Source: Hippopus hippopus (Eukaryota; Mollusca; Bivalvia; Cardiida; Cardiidae). From it: a stretch of 64,000 bases of DNA. Position 1 is the first letter of the stretch. Every line of letters begins with the position of its first letter. The stretch spans positions 4,363,501 through 4,427,500 of the forward strand of contig OX328108.1 of the NCBI GenBank assembly GCA_946811185.2, read 5' to 3'. Position numbers and translations under genes: made by a program. Below, one piece after another: positions 7,984 through 17,314 of the stretch. The notes below the pieces were generated by a model. That model was not told the DNA's origin. It saw only the letters and a program-made list of their open reading frames with translations, and searched no databases.

Positions 7984-8490
7984 TAAGCAGGGATATGGTT
8001 GGATTTAGATTTAAGCAGGGATATGGTTAGTTTTAGATTTAAGCAGGGATATGGTTAGTTTTAGTTTTAAGCAGGGATATGGTTAGTTTTAGATTTAAGC
8101 AGGGAGATGGTTGGTTTTAGATTTAAGCAGGGATATGGTTAGTTTTAGATTTAAGCAGGGAGATGGTTAGTTTTAGATTTAAGCAGGGATATGGTTAGTT
8201 TTAGATTTAAGCAGGGGGATGGTTAGTTTTAGATTTAAGCAGGGAGATGGTTAGTTTTAGATTTAAGCAGGGATATGGTTAGTTTTAGATTTAAGCAGGG
8301 AGATGGTTAGTTTTAGATTTAAGCAGGGAGATGGTTAGTTTTAGATTTAAGCAGGGATATGGTTAGTTTTAGTTTTAAGCAGGGATATGGTTAGTTTTAG
8401 ATTTAAGCAGGGATATGGTTGGTATAATATTTTAATCATACACATGGTTAAAATGTTAATTTAAGCATACACATGGTTAAAAAACTAGCT
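7984..8490. repeat. 28-bp tandem repeat array, sixteen copies, with degenerate tail
   Basis: The word aagcaggg recurs at 7984, 8013 and then every 28 bp through 8405. The unit core is aagcagggatatggttagtt. Copies differ mainly at one position (gggatat, gggagat or gggggat) and in atttaag versus ttttaag. After 8432 two diverged units read catacacatggtta. The array sits at the flank of element 1 next to the truncated PolB of element 2 and may be part of its terminal repeat. Confidence 0.9.
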
Positions 8491-8549
8491 CTTTCATAGA
8501 TGGTCAAATTTGTGGTTAAAACCCAGCTCTCTCTATTTATTACTATTAA

Positions 8550-10426
8550 CAGGGCGGTATTTGTCCATTTCTAGAGGCGATTACCATTGCTGATGCATAT
8601 AACAAGATTTGGCGAAGCAAATATTTGCCTGAAAATCAAATAGCTATCATTTCAAGTAAAGACTCATCCAGGCGTCGCTTTTCCATGAAAGCGATAAGCT
8701 GGATCCAAAGCGTGGCTAAGGAAAAAGGTATTAATATTCGCCACGCAAAAAATGGTGGTGAAGTTCAAATCGGGAAATACAGTGTAGACAGATTTCACCG
8801 TCAATCAAACACTGTCTACGAATTCCTTGGGGATTTGTATCATGGCTGTCCCGTATGTTATACAGATCGAAAACAGATCAATCCCATCACTGAAGATCGA
8901 TGTCTGAATTGTATGAACGTACTTTTGAACGTTTAGGAGCTATCAAAAAAATGGGATATAACGTAGAGTTCATATGGGAACATGAATTTGATGCTAAGAT
9001 GAAGAAGGATAAAGAGTACAAAAAACTCATTGAAAACCTGTATCCAAATTGTGATCCCATCGATCCAAGGGAGGGGTTGTCTGGAGGAAGATGTAATGCA
9101 ATAAAAATTGCCTATGATGTTGAAGAGAAGGGAGAAAAGGAAATCAAATACATTGATATTTGTTCTCTGTACCCTTATGTTTGCAAACACAAATCCTACC
9201 CTGTAGGTCAACCAAAAATCTTGACTACTGAGAATATTGACATGAAGAATATTCGTCAGTATGAAGGATTAATTAAATGCAAAGTTTTGGCCCCAGCTGA
9301 TTTGTTTCACCCCATTCTCCCAGTTCACTGTAACAACAAAATGATGTTTCCACTCAGCATGAAATGTGCAGAAGAAAGTTCAAACATTTGTAGACACGGC
9401 AAAGAACAGAGGGCTTTGGTAGGAACTTGGGTTACTTTTGAACTGTTCAAGGCTCTTGACTGTGGTTATCGCTTATTGCAAGTGTATGAAATTTGGCATT
9501 TCGATTCTGTGTCGGATCAGTTCTTTAAAGGCTATGTGGACAATTTCTTGAAAATTAAGCAAGAAGCTAGTGGATACCCCAGTTGGTGCCAATCAGACTC
9601 AGAAAAAGAACAGTTTATTCGTGAATATGAGGAGGCAGAAGGTGTTCGTCTTGATCCAAGTTGTATTCAAAAAAATCCTGGGAGAAGATCATTTGCTAAG
9701 ATTATGTTGAACTGTCTTTGGGGAAAATTAGCCCCGCGTGAAAAAATGACCCAGGCGGAATACATCAAAGATCCGTCTAAATATTTTGAATTGGTCACCA
9801 ATCCAAATTTCATTGTGAAACATATAGAAATCTTTGACGATGACTGTCCATTCATCTTGGTTAACTACGAAACAAAGTTGGAACATATTGATACTCACGC
9901 TACAGCCAATGTTATTGTAGGATCTTACATAACAGCTTATGCAAGGTTGGAATTGTACAGTGTTCTTGAAAAGTTAAAGGACAGAGTTCTGTATTTCGAT
10001 ACAGATAGTTGTATGTACATTCATGATCCTGAATTATGGAACCCTCCCATTATTAACAGCAGACTAGGAAAATGGACTGATGAAGAGCCTGATTGTAAAA
10101 TCACTCATTTCAGAGGACTAGGACCAAAGAATTATGCTTACAAAATGAAAACAAAAGATGGGAAAGTGAAAAGCAAATGTAAAGTGAAGGGAATTACTTT
10201 GGATTATAACACAAATCAAGTGGTAAATTTCGATACATATTCAAAATGTGTTTTGGATCGCACGACAGAAATTAAAATTCAGTATGATTGTAGAATCAAA
10301 AAACATAGAGATAGAACGGTCACCAGTGAACCGCAAACAAAAACGTTTCGCTCTGTATACACCAAAAGAGTTATTGTAAATGATACTGACACTGTACCCT
10401 ATGGCTATAAAACGTTGAGGAAATAA
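8550..10426 (+). pseudogene. polB: protein-primed family B DNA polymerase, N-terminally truncated and frameshifted
   Basis: The frame opens at 8550 just after a TAA and has no start codon, so the N-terminal exonuclease part is missing. The first frame (to 8936) holds a conserved segment with ITIADAYNK and NGGE and ends in a cysteine-rich CPVC/CLNC stretch. The second frame (about 8890-10426) carries GGR near 9083, motif A DICSLYPYV from 9155, motif B KIMLNCLWGK near 9700 and motif C YFDTDS near 9992. All catalytic polymerase motifs are intact. This type replicates linear DNA from a terminal-protein primer. The frame change lies at about 8885-8903. Truncation coincides with the boundary to element 1. 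Confidence 0.85.
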
Positions 10427-10430
10427 TTCC

Positions 10431-10757
10431 ATGTTACATTGTTTTGAAGAGAACGGTCCAAGAAAGACGTAAAATATCGCTGAAAAATATGTTGCCTTTA
10501 TCAATAGAACTAGTGAAAAGATTTATGGAGAATTCGTTCAACAGCATACACTCGATGAACGAATACAGCTTAATATTAAATTTAATTGCGTGAAACTTTG
10601 GATAGATAAATTGCACAGAGGATTTACAAAAGGAGAATCGTCCTGTAAATTGTATGGTATACACAGCTTTATCGGGATGATGGTGGACGACTCGGATCTT
10701 GATCTCATTCTCAGAGCTTATTTAGCAGCTTACTGGTGGAAAGACGGTGTGCTATAG
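10431..10757 (+). pseudogene. unknown Polinton ORF with one in-frame stop
   Basis: An ATG at 10431, five bases after the PolB stop codon, opens a frame that meets TAA at 10470-10472 and then stays open for 94 codons to the TAG at 10755. The distal part is rich in aromatic and charged residues and ends in AYLAAYWWKDGVL. Position directly behind PolB and the long open distal frame argue for a former gene of about 108 codons. No family is recognised. Confidence 0.45.
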
Positions 10758-10781
10758 TAATCAAATCCGATCATCAACTCG

Positions 10782-11141
10782 ATGGTATTTCATTATCATA
10801 GAAGAACTGAAGAAAGTTTTCTGAACGTTCTGAAAATGAAATCAGTTTTATTTAACTTTTACTTACGCTATAAAAGAGGATCTATTCAAGACGACGAGGA
10901 AACAATCGATACCATGGAAGGCTATATTTTATTTGATAGAGATGTTACAGAAGAAATTGTGTATTCATCTCTTTCAACAAAAGACGTTTTAAAACATGTT
11001 TTTCCATTTAGTGGAACACGTGAATTCAGTGAGATGGACAATGTATATCCATTGTATTTGGGTGATGACCAATTGCACAAAGTTATTACGGAACATGAAG
11101 AAAAATGGAAAACTCGGGGTATTTGTGAATTTTCATTGTAA
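10782..11141 (+). CDS. unknown small protein
   Basis: A 119-residue intact ORF with an acidic middle and several aromatic residues, beginning MVFHYHRRTE. It follows the previous broken gene by 24 bp and precedes the ATPase by about 180 bp of AT-rich spacer that repeats attgtcaatattt. I recognise no domain. A role in replication or early functions is suggested only by its place between PolB and ATPase. Confidence 0.4.
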   Translation: MVFHYHRRTEESFLNVLKMKSVLFNFYLRYKRGSIQDDEETIDTMEGYILFDRDVTEEIVYSSLSTKDVLKHVFPFSGTREFSEMDNVYPLYLGDDQLHKVITEHEEKWKTRGICEFSL

Positions 11142-11322
11142 AATGTTATATTGTAAGAACTATTTCAATAATGTATTGTCAATATTTTTATTGTGAATAT
11201 TTGATTGTCAATATTTCATTGTCAATTCTGTGAATAAAATGTTTTTTGTGAATAAAAACGCTTTCATTGTTATTCTTGTTGTCATTTTATCGTTAGCACT
11301 TAAAGAGAAAAGTAAAAAAATC

Positions 11323-11995
11323 ATGGAGGTGAATGTACAATCTATTTTATTTCAACACCCTTGTAATATTTTCATCACAGGACCGAGCGGGTGTGGAAAA
11401 ACAGATTTTGTTCATAAATTAATTGACTATCGAGAAGACTTGTTCAACATCGTTCCTGAAAGAGTTGTCTGGTGTTTCAAAGTATGGCAGCATGCTTACA
11501 ATCTTATGCAGGAAAAATTTAATTCACAGTTTGAATTGATAAATTTCGTGGAGGGAATTCCTGACGATGAAAACGAAATTGTTAGTGATGTATCCATTCC
11601 ACATTTAATCGTCTTTGATGACATGTTGGGTGAAAAAGATGAGGAAAAAATTAAACTTCGGTTTACAAGAAAAGGACATCATCGTAATGCAAGTGTGATT
11701 TACATTACACAAAATATGTTTCAACAATCGAAGTCGAGTCGAACCATCAGTCTCAAGATACATGATTTTATTTCGAAATGAACGAGATAAGAATCAAATT
11801 AAAACACTAGCTCACCAAATGCAAGCCCCACATTTGTTACCTGCTTATGAAGACGCTACATCGATGGACCATGGATGTCTAGTCATAGATTTTCATTCAC
11901 GAACAAACAAAGAATTAAGACTGCGAACAGATATATTTTATCGTTGGTATACACAAGGAGATGAAAGAGGTCCCATTGTTTATTCTCCTGCTTAA
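11323..11995 (+). pseudogene. A32/FtsK-type packaging ATPase, frameshifted near 11770
   Basis: The preferred start is the ATG at 11323; a longer frame from 11230 adds a hydrophobic leader that ATPases of this family lack. Walker A is TGPSGCGKT near 11377-11403, Walker B is LIVFDDML near 11608, and YITQNMF near 11701 supplies the sensor glutamine. The first frame ends at 11781, and the C-terminal part with IKTLAHQM continues in the next frame to 11995. One frame change at about 11765-11775 therefore splits the gene. It would have packaged element DNA. Motifs in both halves are otherwise conserved. Confidence 0.75.
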
Positions 11996-12008
11996 AATAG
12001 GTTTTTTA

Positions 12009-12068
12009 AAAAAGTTCTTATTTAAGAGTTCTTATTTAAGAATTCTTATTTGAAGTTCTTGTTTAAAA
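12009..12068. repeat. short tandem gttcttattta repeat
   Basis: About four imperfect copies of a 14-bp unit around gttcttatttaag fill the spacer between the ATPase and the core-like gene. It may be promoter or spacer sequence. Confidence 0.5.
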
Positions 12069-12122
12069 GAGAATTACATTTTGAACATAAATCATTTTCA
12101 TGTTTCACGTCAGTGGATAAAC

Positions 12123-13253
12123 ATGGCTACACCACACACACCAACTTCGGTTTTAGCTGCTTTACGAAATTTAAATGAACAAACCAATAGATATGAAAGA
12201 GAAGCTGTGTTAAAAGCAGGATTAAAAGAAATTTCAAAATGGTTTACGCTGGCAGCAAAAAACATCATTGAAAATAAAATCAAATTACCAAAACAAACCA
12301 CAACGTACATGACAAAACATAGAGAAGATATTGAGAGGTTAGCAGATCCGTCAACAGATGAGGAAAGTAAACGTAAAATTATTCTAAAAACTGGAGGGGG
12401 TGGATTTCTGGGTGGTGTTATTATCAGAAGTTTACCGAGATGGGATGGAACAAAAACCGCTAGAAAATTTGGGGTTAAAAGACAATCTCGAAAACGTGCT
12501 CCACGAAAGAAGAAATCTCCAAAAAAGAAAAAATCTCCAAGAAAGCGTGTTCCACGAAAGAAAAAATCTCCGAAGAAAAAGAAATCAACTCCAAAAAAGA
12601 TCACTCCGCGCAGAGAGCCAATACCAGGCCAAAGCACATCAACTCCAAAAAAGATCACTCCGGGCTGGGAGCCAATACCAGGCACAAACACATCAACTCC
12701 GAGCTGGGAGCTAATACCAGGCCCAAGCACATCAACTCCAAAAAAGATCACTCCGCGCAGGGAGCCAATACCAGGCCCAAGCACGATAGACTGGGGTGGA
12801 GAAAATGCTTCAACTTAATTTGGAATTGTTGATTCTCAAAGACCACATACGATTGATGAAAAATTTGTCACTACCCGAAAACGAAAATCTGGAGAAAGTA
12901 GCATTTCAGAACATCAACAGTGTCCGAAGTCCAGAAAGGACTTGTTAAGTGAAAGATTGCGGAAACTCAAAACAAAGTATTCACAATTTCTGGTACCGGG
13001 TAGATCATTGCAGTTTGAACGCATCCCATCCGCCTCATGGTCTCCAAAAACATTAGCTGAATACAAAAAAGGTAAAAGACAAAAAAATCAGTTAGTGGAG
13101 GATATGGCCCAATATAACCTTGACACAGGAAAATATTATATTGACTATCCCAATAGGATGATTCACCTTGGTGGAGGAAAAACCATCCCCATAACCGCAA
13201 GCCTAGGATCCGGGCTTAGATTACTCACTGATCCTGATTCACAGTTTTCTTAA
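12123..13253 (+). pseudogene. basic core-like protein with Lys/Arg-Ser-Pro tract, one in-frame stop
   Basis: The ATG at 12123 is chosen because the region upstream is not conserved-looking. The product has a helical first domain, a TGGGGFLGG segment near residues 92-100 that resembles an adenain cleavage site, then a very basic tract of KKKSPKK type repeats and a Pro-rich tandem repeat (EPIPG with STSTPKKITP). A TAA at 12816-12818 ends this frame, but the same frame remains open to 13253 through a basic, Ser-rich region and an IHLGGGKTIPI segment. I read it as one gene with a nonsense codon. By analogy with adenovirus pVII/pV, the basic tract would condense DNA. The two parts could instead be separate genes. 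Confidence 0.5.
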
Positions 13254-13354
13254 AAAAGAATTCTGTCTGTAAAAATAGGATGTTACAACAGGTATAAATG
13301 ATAGTGATATGGACCTTACATCATCATTTAATTCGAGATAGAGATAAAGTCAAC

Positions 13355-13714
13355 ATGAAGAAAACACCTCTGATTAAAAAACACGGTTCGATGGTTATGG
13401 CCATGATGCAGGCTACACCAAAAATACGTAAAAGACTTGTAAAAGATTCGCCATCAGAAGTGATAAAATGTATATCGGAATGCTGTCATAATGTTTTAAT
13501 AGGCAATGTACATTTATCATCAGCTCAGAAGAAGAAGTTGTATTCAAGCCGACAACATCTCAGACGTTTAGCTTCGAAACCGGTCTCTGAAAAAAATAAA
13601 AAACAAATTTTAAATCAAAAAGGTGGATTTCTTCCATTGCTTGCACCTGCATTATTACCTTTGTTAGGAAAAGCCGTGATTGGTGGATTAGGAGGGGCTC
13701 TAAAAGCTTTGTAA
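13355..13714 (+). CDS. pX-like small basic protein with hydrophobic C-terminus
   Basis: The start at 13355 gives about 119 residues; an upstream in-frame extension to 13298 is less likely. A basic helical half includes the SSAQKKKLYSSRQHLRRL segment, then KGGFLPLLAPALLPLLG opens a hydrophobic, Gly-rich tail. The architecture of helix, basic linker, GGFL and hydrophobic tail is one I recall as very common in animal Polintons and adintoviruses, where it is compared with adenovirus pX or pVI. Cleavage after GG by the element's protease would release a membrane-active or DNA-associated peptide. It is intact here. Confidence 0.6.
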   Translation: MKKTPLIKKHGSMVMAMMQATPKIRKRLVKDSPSEVIKCISECCHNVLIGNVHLSSAQKKKLYSSRQHLRRLASKPVSEKNKKQILNQKGGFLPLLAPALLPLLGKAVIGGLGGALKAL

Positions 13715-13739
13715 TTATTATTATTAAAAAAATCACACC

Positions 13740-14387
13740 ATGTCTGTTAGAAAAATGGTTATTGTGCCTTACCAAGTCTTAGAAAATATGAAACGATGGA
13801 AAGCCGAACAATCTCAAAAACCTCGTTTACCACCCGACCCACAAGTTATAGATGTATCACATCTTCAAAAAGACATGAGTCAAATTTTACAAAGTACCGA
13901 TTTGTCAGAAACAAAACCAACTTTGATCAATTCTCTTCCAATGACAAAAAGTGATGACCATGTACAGAAATCAGCATCTGTTGCCTTGCATGACCAAATT
14001 TTGCAAAGTGTGCCAAAAACCATGAAAAGAAAAGCTGAGTTACTTTTGAGTATGATAAAAGATAACAATAATTTAACTTGGGACGAGCAAGGAGTCGTGT
14101 CATACAAAGGTACACGCATTCATGGTTCCAATATTATTGATCTTATCAATGATGCAATACGTCAAAGAAAAGGTGTTGAACCCAGAGGATGGAAAACTTT
14201 TTCGAATGCATTACATGAAAGCAATATACCCCAAGAAGTTATTGGCAATTCGAGCAGATGGAGATGGATGCAAACAGCTCATGATAAATCACTGAGTGAA
14301 GATTCCTATGGAGAATCCGATCACTTATTTCACACGCCAAAAAGCGTACAAAAAAGTGCAAGGAAGTCTCCTACAAAAAGTGTTTAA
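13740..14387 (+). CDS. conserved Polinton protein of unknown function
   Basis: A 215-residue intact ORF. The N-terminus is basic, the middle low in complexity, and the distal part has the most conserved-looking block: PKTMKRKAELLLSMI, then LTWDEQGVVSYKG and GSNIIDLINDAIRQRKG. I recall similar blocks in many Polinton proteins without a known function. The central helix-strand-helix region could bind nucleic acid. It begins 26 bp after the pX-like gene and is followed 7 bp later by a 49-residue ORF. Confidence 0.55.
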   Translation: MSVRKMVIVPYQVLENMKRWKAEQSQKPRLPPDPQVIDVSHLQKDMSQILQSTDLSETKPTLINSLPMTKSDDHVQKSASVALHDQILQSVPKTMKRKAELLLSMIKDNNNLTWDEQGVVSYKGTRIHGSNIIDLINDAIRQRKGVEPRGWKTFSNALHESNIPQEVIGNSSRWRWMQTAHDKSLSEDSYGESDHLFHTPKSVQKSARKSPTKSV

Positions 14388-14393
14388 AAAAGT

Positions 14394-14543
14394 ATGGAAA
14401 GAATAAAAGAAAAATCTCTATACATGAGGCCTGAAGAAAGAGAACGATTGAAGCAATTCTATGTTAAAGAGCTGTTAACTCCACCAAAGTCTATAAAAAG
14501 GACCCCGTCTCGTCAAACACTTCAGTCATGGGAGCCATGGTAA
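14394..14543 (+). CDS. 49-residue basic ORF overlapping the integrase start
   Basis: ATG at 14394, TAA at 14541. The product is charged and helical at first (MRPEERERLKQFYVKELL) and ends in a Ser/Thr/Arg tail. It overlaps the integrase ATG at 14528 by 16 bp in another frame. Position and clean reading frame favour a real small gene or a leader peptide; it could also be the integrase's original N-terminus separated by a frame change. Confidence 0.4.
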   Translation: MERIKEKSLYMRPEERERLKQFYVKELLTPPKSIKRTPSRQTLQSWEPW

Positions 14544-15646
14544 AGCCTAAACTTGATTATGTGTTAAGGAAGTTGTTTTATGATCCTAACAGTACTGTCA
14601 AATTTACTGGTATAAATCAATTGTATCAGGCTACAAAATCTGTTTTAAAAGGAATAAGATACAGAGATGTTCAAAAGTGGTTGCAGGGTGAATATACCTA
14701 TACTTTGCACAAGCCGATCCGTCGTCGATTCAAAACACGAAAAACTATTGTAGGTGGTATAGATTATCAATGGCAAGCTGATTTGGCCAACATGCAACAT
14801 TTAGCAAGACAAAATAATAACAAGAACTATTTACTTTGTGTGATTGATGTGTTTTCAAGATTTTCATGGGTTGTCCCTATTCCAAATAAAACGGGAAAAA
14901 CTTTTATTAAAGCATTTAAATCTATTGTTCAGAAATCAAAAAGAAAACCTTTGTCACTTCAAACAGATAAAGGTTCGGAATTCAAAAACAAACTGTTTCA
15001 ACAATACTTGAAAAAGAATCAAATTCATTTTTTCACCACTGAAAATCCAGAGACAAAAGCAAGTATCGTTGAAAGATTTCAACGAACTTTAAAAACGAGA
15101 ATGTGGAAATACTTTACGTACAAGAAAACAAGGCGATACATTGACGTTTTGAATTCTTTAGTTAAAAATTACAATCATACTTTTCAAAGAAGTATAAAAA
15201 CAACTCCTGCAATGGTAACAAAATCAAATGAGGCAGAGATTTCAAAAAATGTGTATCCGCAATTATCGTCAATTGCAATGACAAAGAAGCCAAAATTCAA
15301 AATTGGAGATCGTGTTCGAATCAATAAAATAAAAATAAAACGTATATTTGATAAGGGGTATTTACCAAATTGGACACAAGAAATATTTGAAATCACTCAT
15401 GTCAACAAAACATTTTCGCCTATCACCTATAAAATAAAAGATTTACAGGGTGAACAAATTTCGGGAACCTATTATGAACATGAACTTCAATTAAAAAAAG
15501 ATGATGAAATTTATGAAATCGATTCAGTTCTTGATAGACGTACAAGACGTGAGGGTAAAAAATTAATCAAAGAAATAAAAGTCAATTGGAAAGGTTATCC
15601 AAAAAAAATTCAAAGTTGGATACCAGAATCCTATTTGGTGTCTTGA
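14528..15646 (+). CDS. retrovirus-type DD35E integrase with chromodomain-like C-terminus
   Basis: A 372-residue intact protein (a second start, MVKPK, is at 14537). Residues 10-75 form the N-terminal helical domain with WLQGEYTYTLHKP. Catalytic residues are D85 (QWQADL), D147 (LQTDKGSEF) and E182 (SIVERF); D147 and E182 are exactly 35 apart. An SH3-like basic domain lies at about 255-300, and a chromodomain-like end has VNWKGYPKKIQSWIP. It would integrate linear element DNA, typically with a 6-bp target duplication in Polintons. It is the best-preserved gene of element 2, in contrast to the broken structural genes around it. Confidence 0.85.
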   Translation: MGAMVKPKLDYVLRKLFYDPNSTVKFTGINQLYQATKSVLKGIRYRDVQKWLQGEYTYTLHKPIRRRFKTRKTIVGGIDYQWQADLANMQHLARQNNNKNYLLCVIDVFSRFSWVVPIPNKTGKTFIKAFKSIVQKSKRKPLSLQTDKGSEFKNKLFQQYLKKNQIHFFTTENPETKASIVERFQRTLKTRMWKYFTYKKTRRYIDVLNSLVKNYNHTFQRSIKTTPAMVTKSNEAEISKNVYPQLSSIAMTKKPKFKIGDRVRINKIKIKRIFDKGYLPNWTQEIFEITHVNKTFSPITYKIKDLQGEQISGTYYEHELQLKKDDEIYEIDSVLDRRTRREGKKLIKEIKVNWKGYPKKIQSWIPESYLVS

Positions 15647-15686
15647 GCAGTAAAAAACTTTTAGATAAAAAGTCCCTGCAATCATT

Positions 15687-15979
15687 ATGAATTCACAGTC
15701 GAACATTGAGTCTGGAACAGAAAGTGTCGATAGTAGTAGTAAAAATTACAATTGCTGTGGAAATCTGTTCCTAAGAATCAGTTTACATATATTTCACAGA
15801 TTGTAGTCATTTACGCAATTATTGCAACCTCAATAGTACATTTAAGTATTCAAAGTCAAGATCGTGAATTGTGGTTGATACTGTTAAGTAGTTCACTTGG
15901 GTATATTCTTCCATCTCCAGGGTTAAAATTCACCAAATCAGGACAAAAACAACCGGGAGTTGATTTCGTTGACAGTTAA
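15687..15979 (+). pseudogene. small membrane protein, frameshifted
   Basis: A start at 15687 gives a Ser-rich N-terminus; after about 15750 the conserved-looking part continues in another frame to 15979. That part has a hydrophobic segment IVVIYAIIATSIVHL and a second one, WLILLSSSLGYIL, then a basic tail. Two predicted membrane helices suggest a small integral membrane protein. Similar two-helix proteins occur in related elements as I recall, with unknown role. The end overlaps the penton frame by 20 bp. Confidence 0.5.
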
Positions 15980-16882
15980 AAATGAATTCGTTTTATCTCA
16001 CTCACCTAGCGATAGTTCCATAAACTTTTATCCGAACAACACACGGTGTTGTTTTAAGGTTCATTTACCAAAGACAGTTCATATTGACAAGGAAAAATGG
16101 GAAGTTGCGTTAGTTCAACTTATTACTCCCTCTCAGTTCTTAAACATAAGTGAAGAAGAAGCGCAGTTCGAAATTGTAACAACAGATGCCGATTTAACCA
16201 AATCAATAACAGACATAGACAAAAGAGGAGATAATATGCAGGTAGCTGTATTAAGACGAAACAGCGGAGGTAAAGTGGTAAAATAGGCAATTCGATTTAC
16301 CTTTCCACCTGGGAGTTACACTTCACCACAGCATCTTATAGAGATAATCAATGAAGTGATTCAAAATAACATAGGCGCTGCCCTTCATAAGAATTCGGCG
16401 ATTCTGTACATTAGTTATTCAACTTTATCCAAACGTCCGAAAATTATTTTCGAAAATATAAAAACGGGGCTCAAATTACATTCATCACTGTTTTTAAAAC
16501 TGGGTGGATCACCAGAATACAAAAATGATACATTTTTTCAGGGTAAAAATATTTTCGATTACTTTAAATACAGCCCTAACATTGATGCTGGGTACAATCA
16601 TCTGTACGTTTATTCAGATGTTGCTGAACACACTATAGTGGGTGATACACTTGCTCCCATATTTCGTGTTTGCCTTTCAAAACAAGCGATTTGAATAAAA
16701 ATAGTTATGGTTGTCAGCCTATCAATCATGAAATTACAATACCGCATTACATCCCCGTTTCGAAATCCGATTTCGATATTATTCACATTCAAATAACGGG
16801 GGATTCTGGTATACTAGTTCATTTCATTACTGGTAAGACAATCGTTAAGTTGCATTTCAGACAACGTTCAACTGAAAAATAA
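15960..16882 (+). pseudogene. penton-like minor capsid protein with one stop and one frame change
   Basis: The frame at 15960-16286 has the N-terminal strands with KWEVALVQLITPSQFLNI, the equivalent of element 1's ALVNLDTYYSFPNI. A TAG at 16284-16286 interrupts it, but the same frame stays open to 16694 (PPGSYTSPQHLIEIINEV and later strands). The C-terminal portion then lies in a different frame ending at 16882. So there is one nonsense codon and one frame change near 16670-16690. Combined length is normal for a Polinton penton. The protein would have sat at capsid vertices with the downstream major capsid protein. Confidence 0.7.
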
Positions 16883-16889
16883 TTAAAAA

Positions 16890-17276
16890 ATATTACCAGT
16901 TTATCGCGGTGTAAAACATCAGTATGGCTATGGATTAGGTTCCCTATTTAAATCAGCACTTAAAACAGTAACTCCATTGATAAAACCTCTAGTCAAATCT
17001 GGGTTTAATGCTATTAAAAAAGAAGGAATCAAACAAGGATTACGTGCAGCAGAAGATATCCTCTTACGAGGCAAAAATCAAAAAAAAGTTGCAATTTCAG
17101 GGGGAAAACAATCTATTCATGATTTAGCACAAAAGTTTGAGGTAATGACAGGGATAAATAAAAGAAAATCGCGAGAAACACGTCAGTTATCTTCTCGATC
17201 TCACAGCGGTAAGATCATCAATAAGAAACAAAGAAATCATTACGGTAGACCAAGACCTCTTGATATATTTGATTAA
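16890..17276 (+). pseudogene. pVI/pX-like basic minor capsid protein, start codon lost
   Basis: The open frame begins at 16890 without an ATG; its first residues include YRGVKHQYGYGLGSLFKSAL, a Gly/aromatic start followed by an amphipathic helix, then a basic tail rich in Lys, Arg and Ser. The order penton, this protein, major capsid is a typical morphogenesis module. An amphipathic N-terminus and basic tail resemble adenovirus pVI in layout only. Apart from the lost start the frame is clean. Confidence 0.45.
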
Positions 17277-17314
17277 TATATTTGATTAATATATTTGATT
17301 GAAAAAATTTGAAA

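Larger units (their letters stand above)
1..8549. mobile_element. Polinton/Maverick-like element 1 (left end outside window)
   Basis: Dense virus-like gene block with a penton-like protein, packaging ATPase, PLA2, chromodomain integrase, adenain-like protease and fibre. Seven gene segments run leftwards from about 4590 and four rightwards from 4624, away from a 33-bp divergent promoter. The combination of retrovirus-type integrase, Ulp1-like protease and FtsK/A32 ATPase defines Polintons. No major capsid or polymerase gene is visible; they may lie left of position 1. The right flank is a 28-bp tandem array. Breaks: a 1-nt frame change near 341-353, a stop at 783-785, an integrase shortening and a frame change near 7106. 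The right limit is set only by the start of the truncated PolB frame at 8550. Confidence 0.85.

Noticed and set aside
7984..8430. CRISPR array
   Set aside because: Units are contiguous 28-bp repeats without unique spacers, in eukaryotic DNA.
1..8549. Major capsid protein in element 1
   Set aside because: No YLN/YPYRAY-type motif in any frame; the gene is probably left of the window.
10434..10664. Minus-strand ORFs under PolB and the following gene
   Set aside because: They are shadows of plus-strand coding sequence.
12110..12784. 224-residue minus-strand ORF
   Set aside because: Antisense of the repetitive Lys/Pro-rich core gene; its FFFG and GPGIG repeats mirror the plus-strand repeats.
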